In this document: in pieces, positions 48,438-57,467 of the stretch
Layout of the letters: the number at the start of each line of letters is the position of its first letter
Numbering within the stretch: position 1 is the stretch's first letter
From: Streptomyces albogriseolus
Lineage (GTDB): Bacteria; Actinomycetota; Actinomycetes; Streptomycetales; Streptomycetaceae
Assembly: GCA_014650475.1 (NCBI GenBank)
Contig: BMVA01000011.1
Coordinates: 186,001 to 250,000, forward strand
Length of the DNA stretch: 64,000 nt
Direction of reading: 5' to 3'
Position numbers and translations under genes: made by a program
The notes under the pieces: model-generated
Database searches by the model: none
What the model was told of the DNA's origin: nothing
What the model saw: only the letters and a program-made list of their open reading frames with translations

Positions 48438-49640
48438 ATGACTGCGCGCGCCGCCGACCGGGCCCGTTACGACCGGGCCACCGCCCAGCTCGACGCCCCC
48501 GTCGCGATCGTGGATCTCGACGCCTTCGACGCCAATGCGGACGATCTGGTCCGCCGTGCCGGGGGCAAGCCGATCCGGGTCGCCAGCAAGTCCGTGCGCT
48601 GCCGGGCGCTGCTCGAACGGGTCCTGGCCCGCGAGGGTTTCGCGGGCATCATGTCGTTCACGCTCGCCGAGTCGCTGTGGCTGGCCCGCTCCGGATTCGA
48701 CGACGTCCTCCTCGCCTACCCGTCCGCCGACCGCGCCGGGTACGCCGAACTCGCCGCCGATCCCAAGCTCGCCGCCGCCGTCACCGTGATGGTCGACGAT
48801 CCGGCGCAGCTGGACCTGATCGACGCGGCGCGGGCCGGCGGCGGTGAAGTGGTGCGGGTGTGCCTGGAGTTGGACACCGCGCTCAAGCTGCTCGGCGGGC
48901 GGGTGCGGATCGGCGCCCGCCGCTCCCCGCTGCACTCCCCCGCCCAGGTCGCCGAGGTGGCCCGCGCGGTGGCCCGCCGACCGGGGTTCCAGCTCGTCGG
49001 GATCATGGCGTACGAGGGCCATGTGGCCGGGGTCGGGGACGCGGTGGCCGGGCGGCCGCTGCGGTCGCGCGCGGTGCGGCTGATGCAGGCCGCCGCGCGC
49101 CGCGAACTCGCCGAGCGGCGGGCCGCGGTGGTGCGGGCGGTCCGGGAGGTCGTGCCGGACCTGGAGTTCGTCAACGGCGGCGGCACGGGCAGTGTGCAGC
49201 ACACGGCGGCCGAGGACGCGGTGACCGAGATCGCGGCCGGTTCGGGGCTGTACGTGCCGCGGCTGTTCGACAACTACACGTCGTTCAGGGGCCGTCCGGC
49301 CGCGCTGTTCGCCCTGCCGGTGGTGCGGCGGCCCGGGGTGGGCGTGGTCACGGTGCTGGGCGGCGGCTACCCGGCGTCCGGCGCGCCCGGCGCGGACCGG
49401 CTGCCGGTGCCGTATCTGCCCGAGGGGCTGCGCTACGACCCGCAGGAGGGCGCCGGCGAGGTGCAGACGCCGCTGCTGGGGCCGGTCGCGGACGATCTGC
49501 TGATCGGCGACAAGGTGTGGTTCCGGCACGCCAAGGCGGGCGAGCTGTGCGAGCGGTTCGACACGCTGCGTCTGGTGGAGGGGGACGCCGTGACGGCGAC
49601 CGTCCCGACGTACCGGGGTGAGGGGCACACCTTCCTCTAG
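48438..49640 (+). CDS. Alanine racemase-fold amino acid deaminase/aldolase
   Basis: The 400-residue protein has a PLP barrel start with AIVDLDAFDANADDLVRRAG, PLP lysine K51 in IRVASKSVRCRALL, YEGHVAGVGD, NGGGTGSVQHTAA, and a C-terminal beta domain ending DKVWFRHAKAGELCERFD, where His and Cys could bind the metal used by D-threonine-aldolase-like enzymes. It would act on D- or beta-hydroxy amino acids; exact substrate unknown. The gene is divergent from the proline-rich protein gene. The ATG at 48438 begins the conserved sequence. Confidence 0.85.
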   Translation: MTARAADRARYDRATAQLDAPVAIVDLDAFDANADDLVRRAGGKPIRVASKSVRCRALLERVLAREGFAGIMSFTLAESLWLARSGFDDVLLAYPSADRAGYAELAADPKLAAAVTVMVDDPAQLDLIDAARAGGGEVVRVCLELDTALKLLGGRVRIGARRSPLHSPAQVAEVARAVARRPGFQLVGIMAYEGHVAGVGDAVAGRPLRSRAVRLMQAAARRELAERRAAVVRAVREVVPDLEFVNGGGTGSVQHTAAEDAVTEIAAGSGLYVPRLFDNYTSFRGRPAALFALPVVRRPGVGVVTVLGGGYPASGAPGADRLPVPYLPEGLRYDPQEGAGEVQTPLLGPVADDLLIGDKVWFRHAKAGELCERFDTLRLVEGDAVTATVPTYRGEGHTFL

Positions 49641-49673
49641 CCTCCAGCGGTCCTGCGCCCGCCCCTCGGCTGA

Positions 49674-50627
49674 TCAGCCGGTCGGGCCGATGCTGCTGCC
49701 GACCCCGCCGCCGGACGCCTGGTCGGCGGTCGAGCGGATGCCCTTGGTGATGCGGTCCATGTCGGCCACGGGCGGCCCGTCCGGGCCCGCCTCGAAGACG
49801 AACCGGACGAGGACCGGGGACTCGGTGCCGACGCTGGACGGGAAGACGAGGGACTGGACGTAGCCGCCGGGGCCCTCGGCGGTGGTCACCCGCCAGCGCA
49901 CCAGGTAGCCGGCGCGGCCCGCCACCGCGACCGGGGCCGCCTTGACGACCTGATGGGACGTCATGCCGCCGTAGGGGCGGTTGCCGAGGGTGTCCTCGTC
50001 GAAGGCCTCCTCGGCGGCGTCGGGGATGTCCGCCTCGGCGAGGGCGCGGGGCGAGGACTCGTCGGTGGCGGTCACCGTGCGGGAGATGACGAGGCCGCCG
50101 CGGCAGAGGGAGCCCTCGCCGGGGCAGTCGTGGGTGCCGTCGGTGGTCATGACGGCGTCCTTCTCGGCCACGTGCTGCGGGCGGACCCAGCCGTCGAGGA
50201 GCGGGAAGGTGACGCCGTTCAGCTCGTCCACGACCACGCCCTCGTCCTCCGGAGCGGGCTCGGAGGCGGACGGCGAGGACGGCCGCGTGGACTCCGTCGT
50301 GGGCGCGGGGGCCGTCGGGCTGGGCCCGGTGCGGACCTCGGGGTCCTCGTCGTCACGGGTGAGCGCCACCGCCCCGGCGACGACGGCGGCGACCAGCACG
50401 GCCCCGGCTACGGTCAGCGCGACGGCCTTGGCCCCGCCGGACCCGCCCGTGCCGCCACCGCCGGGCGCGGCCGGAGGACCGAAGCCACCCGCCCCCGCCC
50501 CGGACGCCGGCGCGGAAGCGGCCGCCGGCGTCCGCCGGTGGTCGGTCCAGGACGTGCCGTCCCACCAGCGCTCCAGGTGCGGGGCGTGCGGGTCGGGGTA
50601 CCAGCCGGGCGGGGGCGTCATGCTCAC
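49674..50627 (-). CDS. DUF2510 membrane protein
   Basis: The 317-residue protein starts with a DUF2510 motif (PPPGWYPDPHAPHLERWWDG, then TSWTDHRR), followed by a Gly/Pro-rich linker, one membrane helix (VALTVAGAVLVAAVVAGAVAL), a Thr/Ser/Pro stalk, and an outer domain of about 190 residues with two Cys (HDCPGEGSLCRGG). The outer part is a secreted fold of unknown function. TACAGT lies exactly 6 bases before the GTG at 50627, which supports a leaderless mRNA; ATG 50621 is the alternative. Its stop codon overlaps a 14-bp palindrome at 49667-49680 that may end transcription. Confidence 0.82.
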   Translation of the reverse strand: MSMTPPPGWYPDPHAPHLERWWDGTSWTDHRRTPAAASAPASGAGAGGFGPPAAPGGGGTGGSGGAKAVALTVAGAVLVAAVVAGAVALTRDDEDPEVRTGPSPTAPAPTTESTRPSSPSASEPAPEDEGVVVDELNGVTFPLLDGWVRPQHVAEKDAVMTTDGTHDCPGEGSLCRGGLVISRTVTATDESSPRALAEADIPDAAEEAFDEDTLGNRPYGGMTSHQVVKAAPVAVAGRAGYLVRWRVTTAEGPGGYVQSLVFPSSVGTESPVLVRFVFEAGPDGPPVADMDRITKGIRSTADQASGGGVGSSIGPTG

Positions 50628-50669
50628 CCGGGCACTGTAACGACGGGCGCCGTCACCGTGGGACGGGCA

Positions 50670-51452
50670 CTACAGGGGTGTGACGTACGCCCCCGAGATG
50701 CCGCCGTCGACGAGGAAGTCGGTGGCGTTGACGAAGGACGAGTCGTCGCTGGCCAGGAAGGCGACGGCGGCGGCGATCTCCTCGGCCTCGGCGAACCGGC
50801 CGAGCGGGATGTGCACCAGCCGGCGCGCGGCCCGCTCCGGGTCCTTGGCGAACAGCTCCCGCAGCAGCGGGGTGTTCACCGGCCCGGGGCACAGCGCGTT
50901 GACCCGGATGCCCTCACGGGCGAACTGCACGCCGAGCTCACGGGACAGGGCGAGGACGCCGCCCTTGGACGCGGTGTACGAGATCTGCGAGGTCGCCGCG
51001 CCCATCCGGGCCACGAAGGACGCGGTGTTGATGACGGAGCCCCTGCCCTGCTCCCGCATGTAGGGGATGGCGGCCTTGCAGCACAGGTAGACGGAGGTGA
51101 GATTGACCTCCTGGACCCGCTTCCACGCCTCCAGGCCCGTCTCCAGGATGGAGTCGTCGTCGGGCGGCGAGATGCCCGCGTTGTTGAACGCGACGTCCAC
51201 GCTGCCGTACGTCTCGTACGCGGTGCGGAACAGCGCCTCGACCTGCTCGGGGTCGGTGACGTCGGTGTGGACGAAGATGCCGCCGGTCTCCTCGGCGGCC
51301 GCCTTGCCGCGGACCTCGTCGACGTCCGCGCAGACCACGTTCGCCCCCTCGGAGGCGAGGCGGCGCGCGGAGGCGAGCCCGATGCCGCTGCCGGCTCCGG
51401 TGACGACGGCGGTGCGGCCGGTCAGGCGGCGGCAGATGATGTCCTCGCTCAT
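50670..51452 (-). CDS. Short-chain dehydrogenase of the gamma-glutamylation locus
   Basis: The 260-residue protein is a classical SDR: TAVVTGAGSGIGLASARRLA (NAD-binding), NNAGISPP, catalytic Ser145, Tyr159 and Lys163 (QISYTASKGG). Annotated homologues are called 3-oxoacyl-ACP reductases, but position beside glnA4 and an aldehyde dehydrogenase suggests oxidation of gamma-glutamylethanolamide alcohol to the aldehyde. That is inference from context and from the pathway proposed for S. coelicolor. It follows the aldehyde dehydrogenase gene after 6 bases, so the two are co-transcribed. Confidence 0.88.
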   Translation of the reverse strand: MSEDIICRRLTGRTAVVTGAGSGIGLASARRLASEGANVVCADVDEVRGKAAAEETGGIFVHTDVTDPEQVEALFRTAYETYGSVDVAFNNAGISPPDDDSILETGLEAWKRVQEVNLTSVYLCCKAAIPYMREQGRGSVINTASFVARMGAATSQISYTASKGGVLALSRELGVQFAREGIRVNALCPGPVNTPLLRELFAKDPERAARRLVHIPLGRFAEAEEIAAAVAFLASDDSSFVNATDFLVDGGISGAYVTPL

Positions 51453-51458
51453 GTGCGG

Positions 51459-52835
51459 TCAGGCCTCCGTGCTGATGAAGACGTTCTTGGTTTCGGTGAA
51501 GGCGGTCAGGGCGTCCGGGCCCAGCTCGCGGCCCACGCCGGACTGCTTGAACCCGCCGAAGGGGGTCCAATAGCGCACGCTGGAATGCGAGTTGACCGAC
51601 AGGTTGCCCGCGCGCACGGCGCGGGAGACGCGCAGGGCGCGGCCGACGTCCCGGGTCCACAGCGAGCCGGCGAGTCCGTAGTCGGTGGCGTTGGCGAGGC
51701 GGACGGCGTCGGCCTCGTCGTCGAAGGGCAGGACGACGGCGACGGGTCCGAAGACCTCCTCGACGGCGACGCGGTCGTCGGGGCGGACACCGGTGAGGAC
51801 CGTGGGCGGGAACCAGTGGCCGGGGCCCTCGGGGGCCTTGCCGCGGATGCCGTCGAGGGTGTCGGGGACGTAGGCGCGGACGCGGTCGAGCTGGGTGCGG
51901 GAGATCAGCGGGCCCATGTCGACGTCCGCGTCGCCGCCGGGGTCGCCGACGCGGACGGCCTCGATCGCGGGGGCGAGCAGCTCCAGGAAGCGGTCGTGGG
52001 CGGAGCGTTCGACGAGGATGCGGGTGCGGGCGCAGCAGTCCTGTCCGGCGTTGTCGAGGAAGGACATGGGGGCGGCGGCCGCGGCGGCCTCCAGGTCGGC
52101 GTCGGCGAAGACGATGTTGGGGCTCTTGCCGCCGAGTTCGAGGGTGACGCGCTTGAGGTGCGCGGCGCCCTTGGCCCACACCTGCTTGCCGACGGCCGTC
52201 GACCCGGTGAAGACGATCTTGGCGATGCCGGGGTGTTCGACGAGGGCGTTCCCGGCGACCGCGCCGTGCCCGGGGAGCACCTGGAACAGGCCCTCGGGAA
52301 GGCCGGCCTCCAGGGCGAGTCCGGCGAGGCGCAGGGCGGTGAGGGGGGTGGTCTCGGCGGGTTTGAGGAGGACCGCGTTCCCGGCGGCGAGGGCGGGTGC
52401 GGCGCCCCAGGCCGCGATGGGCATGGGGAAGTTCCAGGGGGCGATGACGCCGACGACGCCGAGCGGTTCGAGGAAGGTGACGTCGACGCCGCCCGGGACG
52501 GGGATCTGCCGGCCGGTGAGGCGTTCCACTCCCCCGGCCGCGTAGTCGAGCAGATCGCGGACGTTGCCCGCCTCCCAGCGGGCGTTGCCGAGGGTGTGGC
52601 CGGCCTCGCGGACCTCCAGCCGGGCGAGTTCCTCGACGTGGTCGTCGACGGCGGCGGCGAACCGGCGCAGCAGGCGGGCGCGTTCGCCGGGCGCGAGGGC
52701 GGCCCAGACGGTCTGCGCGCGGGCCGCGCGGGCGACGGCGGCGTCCACGTCGGCGGGGCTCGCGGCCGGGACGGTGGCGATGACCTCCTCGGTGGCGGGG
52801 TTGCACACCTGGAGCTCGGCGGACTGGTCGGACAC
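51459..52835 (-). CDS. Aldehyde dehydrogenase
   Basis: The 458-residue protein has the ALDH motifs: APWNFPMPIAAWGAAPALAA, VFTGSTAVGK, catalytic Glu233 (TLELGGKSPNIVF), catalytic Cys267 (NAGQDCCARTR) and EVFGPVAVVLPF. It oxidises an aldehyde to an acid with NAD(P)+. In this locus the probable substrate is the gamma-glutamyl aldehyde from ethanolamine or a related amine. The GTG start at 52835 has GAGG 7-8 bases upstream. It is 8 bases after glnA4 and followed closely by the SDR. Confidence 0.93.
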   Translation of the reverse strand: MSDQSAELQVCNPATEEVIATVPAASPADVDAAVARAARAQTVWAALAPGERARLLRRFAAAVDDHVEELARLEVREAGHTLGNARWEAGNVRDLLDYAAGGVERLTGRQIPVPGGVDVTFLEPLGVVGVIAPWNFPMPIAAWGAAPALAAGNAVLLKPAETTPLTALRLAGLALEAGLPEGLFQVLPGHGAVAGNALVEHPGIAKIVFTGSTAVGKQVWAKGAAHLKRVTLELGGKSPNIVFADADLEAAAAAAPMSFLDNAGQDCCARTRILVERSAHDRFLELLAPAIEAVRVGDPGGDADVDMGPLISRTQLDRVRAYVPDTLDGIRGKAPEGPGHWFPPTVLTGVRPDDRVAVEEVFGPVAVVLPFDDEADAVRLANATDYGLAGSLWTRDVGRALRVSRAVRAGNLSVNSHSSVRYWTPFGGFKQSGVGRELGPDALTAFTETKNVFISTEA

Positions 52836-52843
52836 TCGGGGCC

Positions 52844-54214
52844 TCACATGCGTTCGAAGGAGCGGCGCAGCTCCCAGTCGGTGACCGCGGCGTCGAAGGC
52901 GTCGGTCTCGACGCGCGCCATGTTGCGGTAGTGGGCGACGACCTCCTCGCCGAAGGCGGCCTTGGCGATCTCGCTGTGCTCCCACAGTTCGGCGGCCTCG
53001 CGCAGCGTGGTGGGGACGTGCTCAAAACCGGCGGTGTAGGCGTTGCCCGCGCAGGGCTCGGGCAGTTCGAGGCGCTGCTCGATGCCGTGCAGGCCCGCGG
53101 CGACCATGCCGGCCACGGCCAGGTACGGGTTGACGTCGCCGCCGGGCAGCCGGTTCTCGAAGCGCAGGGAGCGGCCGTGGCCGACCACGCGCAGCGCGCA
53201 GGTGCGGTTGTCGTGACCCCAGGCGACGGCGGTCGGGGCGAAGGAGCCCGGCTGGAACCGCTTGTAGCTGTTGATGTGCGGGGCGTAGAGCAGGGAGAAC
53301 TCGCGAAGCGCGGCGAGCTGGCCGGCGAGGAAGTGCCGCATCACCTCCGACATGCTGTCCGGGTCCTCCGGGGAGTCCGGCATGACGCTCTCCCCGGCGA
53401 GGTCGGCGAGCGAGAGGTGGATGTGGCAGGAGTTGCCCTCGCGTTCGTCGTACTTGGCCATGAAGGTGATCGAGACGCCCTCCTGGGCGGCGATCTCCTT
53501 GGCGCCGGTCTTGTAGATCGCGTGCTGGTCGCAGGTGACCAGGGCCTCGTCGTAGCGGAAGACGATCTCGTGCTGGCCGGGGTTGCACTCGCCCTTGGCG
53601 GACTCGACGGTGAGGCCGGCGCCGGCCATCTCGTTGCGGATGCGGCGCAGCAGGGGCTCGACGCGGCCGGTGCCGAGCACCGAGTAGTCGACGTTGTACC
53701 GGTTGGCCGGGGTGAGGCCGCGGTAGCCGGAGTCCCAGGCCTGTTCGTAGGTGTCCTTGAAGACGATGAACTCCAGCTCGGTGCCGGCCTGGGCGGTGTG
53801 GCCGAGGGCGGCGAGCCGGTCGAGCTGCCGGCGCAGTATCTGCCGGGGCGCGGCGGCCACCGGGGAGCCGTCGGCCCAGGCGAGGTCGGCGACGACCATC
53901 GCGGTGCCCTCGTTCCAGGGGACGCGGCGCAGCGTGTCCAGGTCGGGGTACATGGCGAAGTCGCCGTAGCCGGTCTCCCAGGAGGACATGGCGTAGCCGT
54001 CGACGGTGTTCATGTCGGCGTCGACGGCGAGCAGGTAGTTGCAGCCCTCGGTGCCGTGGTGGAGGACCTCGTCGAGGAAGAAGCGGGCGGCGAACCTCTT
54101 GCCCTGGAGGCGGCCTTGCATGTCGGGGAAGGCCAGGACGACAGTGTCGATCTCGCCGCCCGCGACGAGGGCGTGCAGCTCCTCGACGGCAAGCGGGGGT
54201 GTGCGGTCTGCCAC
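52844..54214 (-). CDS. glnA4: Gamma-glutamylamide synthetase, GlnA4-like
   Basis: The 456-residue protein has a GS fold: WETGYGDFAMYPDLDTLRRV, GTELEFIVFK (metal-binding Glu), NPGQHEIVFRYDEAL, HIHLSLADLAG (NH-x-H-like) and FENRLPGGDVNPYLAVAGMV. Its pocket residues differ from ammonium-using GlnA enzymes. In S. coelicolor the gene in this context (SCO1613, GlnA4) encodes gamma-glutamylethanolamide synthetase, which joins ethanolamine to glutamate with ATP. I infer the same role by context. The GTG at 54214 is preceded by AGGAGG. It starts the operon glnA4-ALDH-SDR. Confidence 0.87.
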   Translation of the reverse strand: MADRTPPLAVEELHALVAGGEIDTVVLAFPDMQGRLQGKRFAARFFLDEVLHHGTEGCNYLLAVDADMNTVDGYAMSSWETGYGDFAMYPDLDTLRRVPWNEGTAMVVADLAWADGSPVAAAPRQILRRQLDRLAALGHTAQAGTELEFIVFKDTYEQAWDSGYRGLTPANRYNVDYSVLGTGRVEPLLRRIRNEMAGAGLTVESAKGECNPGQHEIVFRYDEALVTCDQHAIYKTGAKEIAAQEGVSITFMAKYDEREGNSCHIHLSLADLAGESVMPDSPEDPDSMSEVMRHFLAGQLAALREFSLLYAPHINSYKRFQPGSFAPTAVAWGHDNRTCALRVVGHGRSLRFENRLPGGDVNPYLAVAGMVAAGLHGIEQRLELPEPCAGNAYTAGFEHVPTTLREAAELWEHSEIAKAAFGEEVVAHYRNMARVETDAFDAAVTDWELRRSFERM

Positions 54215-54244
54215 GGGAGGGCCTCCTGGGGCTTCTTCGGTCAG

Positions 54245-54275
54245 CCGGGAGCCATAAGGTATTGCCGGGAACCAT
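54245..54275. promoter_or_regulatory. Divergent promoter region with direct-repeat operator
   Basis: CCGGGAGCCAT (54245-54255) and CCGGGAACCAT (54265-54275) are direct repeats exactly 20 bp apart, between glnA4 and the FadR-type regulator. Overlapping -10-like hexamers lie between them, TAAGGT on the plus strand and TACCTT on the minus strand. This is a likely binding site for the regulator. Confidence 0.55.
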
Positions 54276-54299
54276 TGCTTGGGAAGGGGGCACGACCAG

Positions 54300-55034
54300 A
54301 TGCCGGAGAATGCGGTCGGCGCGGTCGGGGACCGGCTGGCGCCGGTGCTGCGGCAGGTCCGTGCGGGCAACGGCTTCGAGGAGGCGCTGGAGCAGATCCT
54401 CCAGGTGGTGCGGCTGGGCCTGGTGGCGGGCGGGGAGCGGCTGCCGGCCGAGCGGGAGCTGGCGGAGCGGCTGGGGATCAGCCGGGTGACGCTGCGCGAG
54501 GTGCTGAAGGTGCTCCAGGACCAGGGTCTGGTGGAGTCGCGGCGCGGCCGGTACGGCGGGACGTTCGTGCTGCCCCGTCCGACGGACACCGGCGAGGAGG
54601 AGCTGCGGCGGCGGATCGCCGAGGTGGACATCGAGGACGTGCTGCGCTTCCGGGAGGTGCTGGAGGTGGGCGCGGCGGGCCTGTGCGCGGCGCACGGGCT
54701 GACGGAGGGGCAGGCGGAGCGGCTGCGTGAGGCGCTGGCGGGCACGCAGGAGGCGCCGCTGGGCGACTACCGGCGGGCGGACACGCTGTTCCACCTCACC
54801 CTGGCGGAGCTGTCCGGCTCGCCCTCGCTGACCGCGCAGTACGCGGCCGTCCGGGCGACGGTGAACGACCTGCTGGACTGCATCCCGCTGCTGGTGCGCA
54901 ACCTGGAGCACTCGCAGCGGCAGCACGCGGCGCTGGTCGAGGCGGTGGTCGAGGGGGACGCGGACGGGGCGCGCGAGGTGATGCGGGAGCACTGTGCGGG
55001 GACGGCGGCACTGCTGCGGGGGTTCCTCGCCTGA
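54300..55034 (+). CDS. FadR/GntR-family regulator of the locus
   Basis: The 244-residue protein has a GntR winged helix (LPAERELAERLGISRVTLRE, then VLKVLQDQGLVESRRGRYGG) and an all-helical FCD ligand domain ([35 protein letters not shown] with metal-binding residues). It should bind a small acid or amine derivative and control the divergent glnA4 operon and its own downstream genes. It sits between glnA4 and the permease gene. AAGGGGG lies about 10 bases before the ATG. Confidence 0.9.
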   Translation: MPENAVGAVGDRLAPVLRQVRAGNGFEEALEQILQVVRLGLVAGGERLPAERELAERLGISRVTLREVLKVLQDQGLVESRRGRYGGTFVLPRPTDTGEEELRRRIAEVDIEDVLRFREVLEVGAAGLCAAHGLTEGQAERLREALAGTQEAPLGDYRRADTLFHLTLAELSGSPSLTAQYAAVRATVNDLLDCIPLLVRNLEHSQRQHAALVEAVVEGDADGAREVMREHCAGTAALLRGFLA

Positions 55035-55190
55035 CGGCGTGGCGCGCGGCGGGCGCGGGCAGTTTTACCGCGGCTTAACGCACGGGGGTTGCGCGCACGT
55101 CGGGTGCGCCACGAAGGTATGGGCCCACAAAGGTCTGGATCCGTGCCATTACCACCTTCCGTGCCACACCGTCTCCTGGGGAGCCGTGCC

Positions 55191-56636
55191 GTGAGCCTTC
55201 CATCCGCATCCCGTGAACCCGCCGGCGAGCCCGACGACTACCTGGAGCGCCGGAGACTGCGCCGGGGCAGCGCGGGCTGGCTGCTGCTGACCGGCCTCGG
55301 CGTCGCCTACGTCGTCTCCGGCGACTACTCCGGCTGGAACTTCGGCCTGGCCGAGGGCGGCTTCGGCGGCCTGGCGATCGCCATGGTCCTGATGGGCGCC
55401 ATGTACACCTGCATGGTGTTCGCCCTCGCCGAGCTGTCGTCGGTACTGCCCACGGCGGGCGGCGGCTACGGGTTCGCCCGCCGGGCGCTCGGCCCGTGGG
55501 GCGGCTTCCTCACCGGCACCGCCATCCTCATCGAGTACGTCCTCGCGCCGGCCGCGATCTCCATCTTCATCGGCGACTACGTCGAGTCCCTCGGCCTGTT
55601 CGGCCTGGAGTCGGGCTGGCCGGTGTACCTGGCCTGCTTCATCGTGTTCACCGGCATCCACCTGTGGGGCGTGGGCGAGGCGCTGCGGTTCAGCTTCGTC
55701 GTCACCGGCATCGCGGTGGCCGCGCTGGTGGTGTTCGCGCTGGCCGCGCTGCCCGAGTTCGACGCGTCCTCGCTGGACGACATCCCGGTGGACACCTCGG
55801 CGCTGGGCGCCAGTTCCTGGCTGCCGATGGGGCTGCTCGGGATCTGGGCGGCGTTCCCGTTCGGCATGTGGTTCTTCCTGGGTGTGGAGGGCGTGCCGCT
55901 GGCCGCCGAGGAGACCCGGGAGCCGGCCCGTACGCTGCCGCGCGCGATCCGCTGGTCGATGGGCATCCTGGTGGTGCTGGCCCTGATGACCTTCTTCACG
56001 GCGGCCGGGGCGCGCGGCTCGTCCGCGATCCAGGACGCGGGCAACCCGCTGGTCGAGGCGCTCCAGCCGGACGGCGAGGCGACGGTGCTGAGCAGGATCG
56101 TGAACTACGCGGGACTCGCGGGGCTCATCGCCTCGTTCTTCTCCCTGATCTACGCCGGCTCGCGGCAGCTGTTCGCCCTGTCCCGGGCGGGCTATCTGCC
56201 CCGGTTCCTGTCCCTGACCAGCAGCCGGCGCGCCCCGTACCTCGGGCTGCTGGTGCCGGGCGCGATCGGGTTCGCGCTGGCCGCGAGCACGGGCAACGGG
56301 GCGCGGATGCTGAACATCGCCGTGTTCGGTGCGACGATCTCCTACGCGCTGATGTCGCTGTCGCACATCGTGCTGCGGCGCCGTGAGCCGGAGCTGCCGC
56401 GGCCGTACCGGACGCCGGGCGGCGTGCTGACCTCGTCGGTGGCGCTGGTGCTGGCCTGCGCGGCGCTGGTGGCGACGTTCCTGGTGGACGTGACGGCGGC
56501 GTTCATCGCGCTGGCGGTGTACATCGTGGCGCTGGCCTACTTCGGGCTGTACAGCCGCAGGCATCTGGTGGCGAAGGCGCCGGAGGAGGAGTTCGCGGCG
56601 CTGGCGGCAGCCGAGGCGGAGCTGGCGCGGGACTGA
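55191..56636 (+). CDS. APC-family permease, ethanolamine-permease-like
   Basis: The 481-residue protein has about 12 helices. The N-terminal motif VAYVVSGDYSGWNFGLAEGG and ALGPWGGFLTGTAILIEYVL are close to the ethanolamine permease (Eat) subgroup of APC transporters, which show VISGEYFGWN and similar. It would import ethanolamine or a related amine by proton symport. Location between the regulator and the gamma-glutamyl hydrolase supports this. GGGGAG lies 8 bases before the GTG. A general amino acid permease is the alternative. Confidence 0.87.
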   Translation: MSLPSASREPAGEPDDYLERRRLRRGSAGWLLLTGLGVAYVVSGDYSGWNFGLAEGGFGGLAIAMVLMGAMYTCMVFALAELSSVLPTAGGGYGFARRALGPWGGFLTGTAILIEYVLAPAAISIFIGDYVESLGLFGLESGWPVYLACFIVFTGIHLWGVGEALRFSFVVTGIAVAALVVFALAALPEFDASSLDDIPVDTSALGASSWLPMGLLGIWAAFPFGMWFFLGVEGVPLAAEETREPARTLPRAIRWSMGILVVLALMTFFTAAGARGSSAIQDAGNPLVEALQPDGEATVLSRIVNYAGLAGLIASFFSLIYAGSRQLFALSRAGYLPRFLSLTSSRRAPYLGLLVPGAIGFALAASTGNGARMLNIAVFGATISYALMSLSHIVLRRREPELPRPYRTPGGVLTSSVALVLACAALVATFLVDVTAAFIALAVYIVALAYFGLYSRRHLVAKAPEEEFAALAAAEAELARD

Positions 56637-56653
56637 GGAAGAGGAGGTGCCCG

Positions 56654-57340
56654 GTGTCGGGCAGGCCACTGATCGGCATCAGTACCTACGCGGAGTCGGG
56701 CGTGCGGTGGGGCGTGTGGCAGCTGGACGCCGCGCTGCTGCCGGCCGGCTATCCGCGGCTGGTGCAGCGGGCGGGCGGTCTGGCGGCGATGCTCCCGCCG
56801 GACGCGCCGGAGCACGCGGCGGCGGCCGTGGCCCGGCTGGACGGCCTGGTCGTCGCGGGCGGCCCGGACGTGGAGCCCGTCCACTACGGCGCCGAGCCCG
56901 ACCCGCGCACGGGGCCTCCGGCCCGGGCACGGGACGCCTGGGAGCTGGCGCTCATCCGGGCGGCCCTGGAGCGGGGCGTGCCGCTGCTCGGCGTCTGCCG
57001 GGGCATGCAGCTGCTGAACGTCGCCCTGGGCGGCACCCTGGTCCAGCACATCGACGGCCACGCGGAGGTGCCGGGCGTCTTCGGCCACCACCCGGTCAAG
57101 CCGGTCCCGGGCACGCGGTACGCCGAGGCCGTCCCCGAGGAGACGTCGGTCCCCACCTACCACCACCAGGCGGTCGACCGCCTCGGCGCCGGCCTGATCC
57201 CGTCCGCCCACGCGGAGGACGGCACGGTGGAAGCGGTCGAACGACCGGACGGCCCCTGGGTGGTGGGGGTGCAGTGGCATCCGGAGATGGGGGACGACGA
57301 ACGGGTGGTGTCCGCGCTGATCACGGCGGCGGGTGTCTGA
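56654..57340 (+). CDS. Gamma-glutamyl hydrolase (class I glutamine amidotransferase, PuuD-like)
   Basis: The 228-residue protein has the GATase triad: Cys115 in GVPLLGVCRGMQLLNVALGG, His209 and Glu211 in VQWHPEMG. PuuD-like proteins hydrolyse gamma-glutamyl bonds, as in gamma-glutamyl-GABA. Here the expected substrate is gamma-glutamylglycine or similar, which closes the pathway by releasing glutamate. It starts 17 bases after the permease gene; GAGGAGG precedes its GTG. Confidence 0.9.
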   Translation: MSGRPLIGISTYAESGVRWGVWQLDAALLPAGYPRLVQRAGGLAAMLPPDAPEHAAAAVARLDGLVVAGGPDVEPVHYGAEPDPRTGPPARARDAWELALIRAALERGVPLLGVCRGMQLLNVALGGTLVQHIDGHAEVPGVFGHHPVKPVPGTRYAEAVPEETSVPTYHHQAVDRLGAGLIPSAHAEDGTVEAVERPDGPWVVGVQWHPEMGDDERVVSALITAAGV

Positions 57341-57467
57341 CAGGGCGCCCGGCCAGTCGGACCGGCGCCGCCGGACGCCCGGGGCTGGGGGGCCGACAGC
57401 CGGGGAAACGGGTTCTACGGGAGCCGGAGACGCCGCGTCCCCCTCCGTCGGGCGCGGGCCCGCGTCC

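Noticed and set aside
49953-52931. Long plus-strand open frame opposite the DUF2510, SDR and aldehyde dehydrogenase genes
   Set aside because: Antisense artefact of high GC; the real genes on the other strand have complete family motifs.
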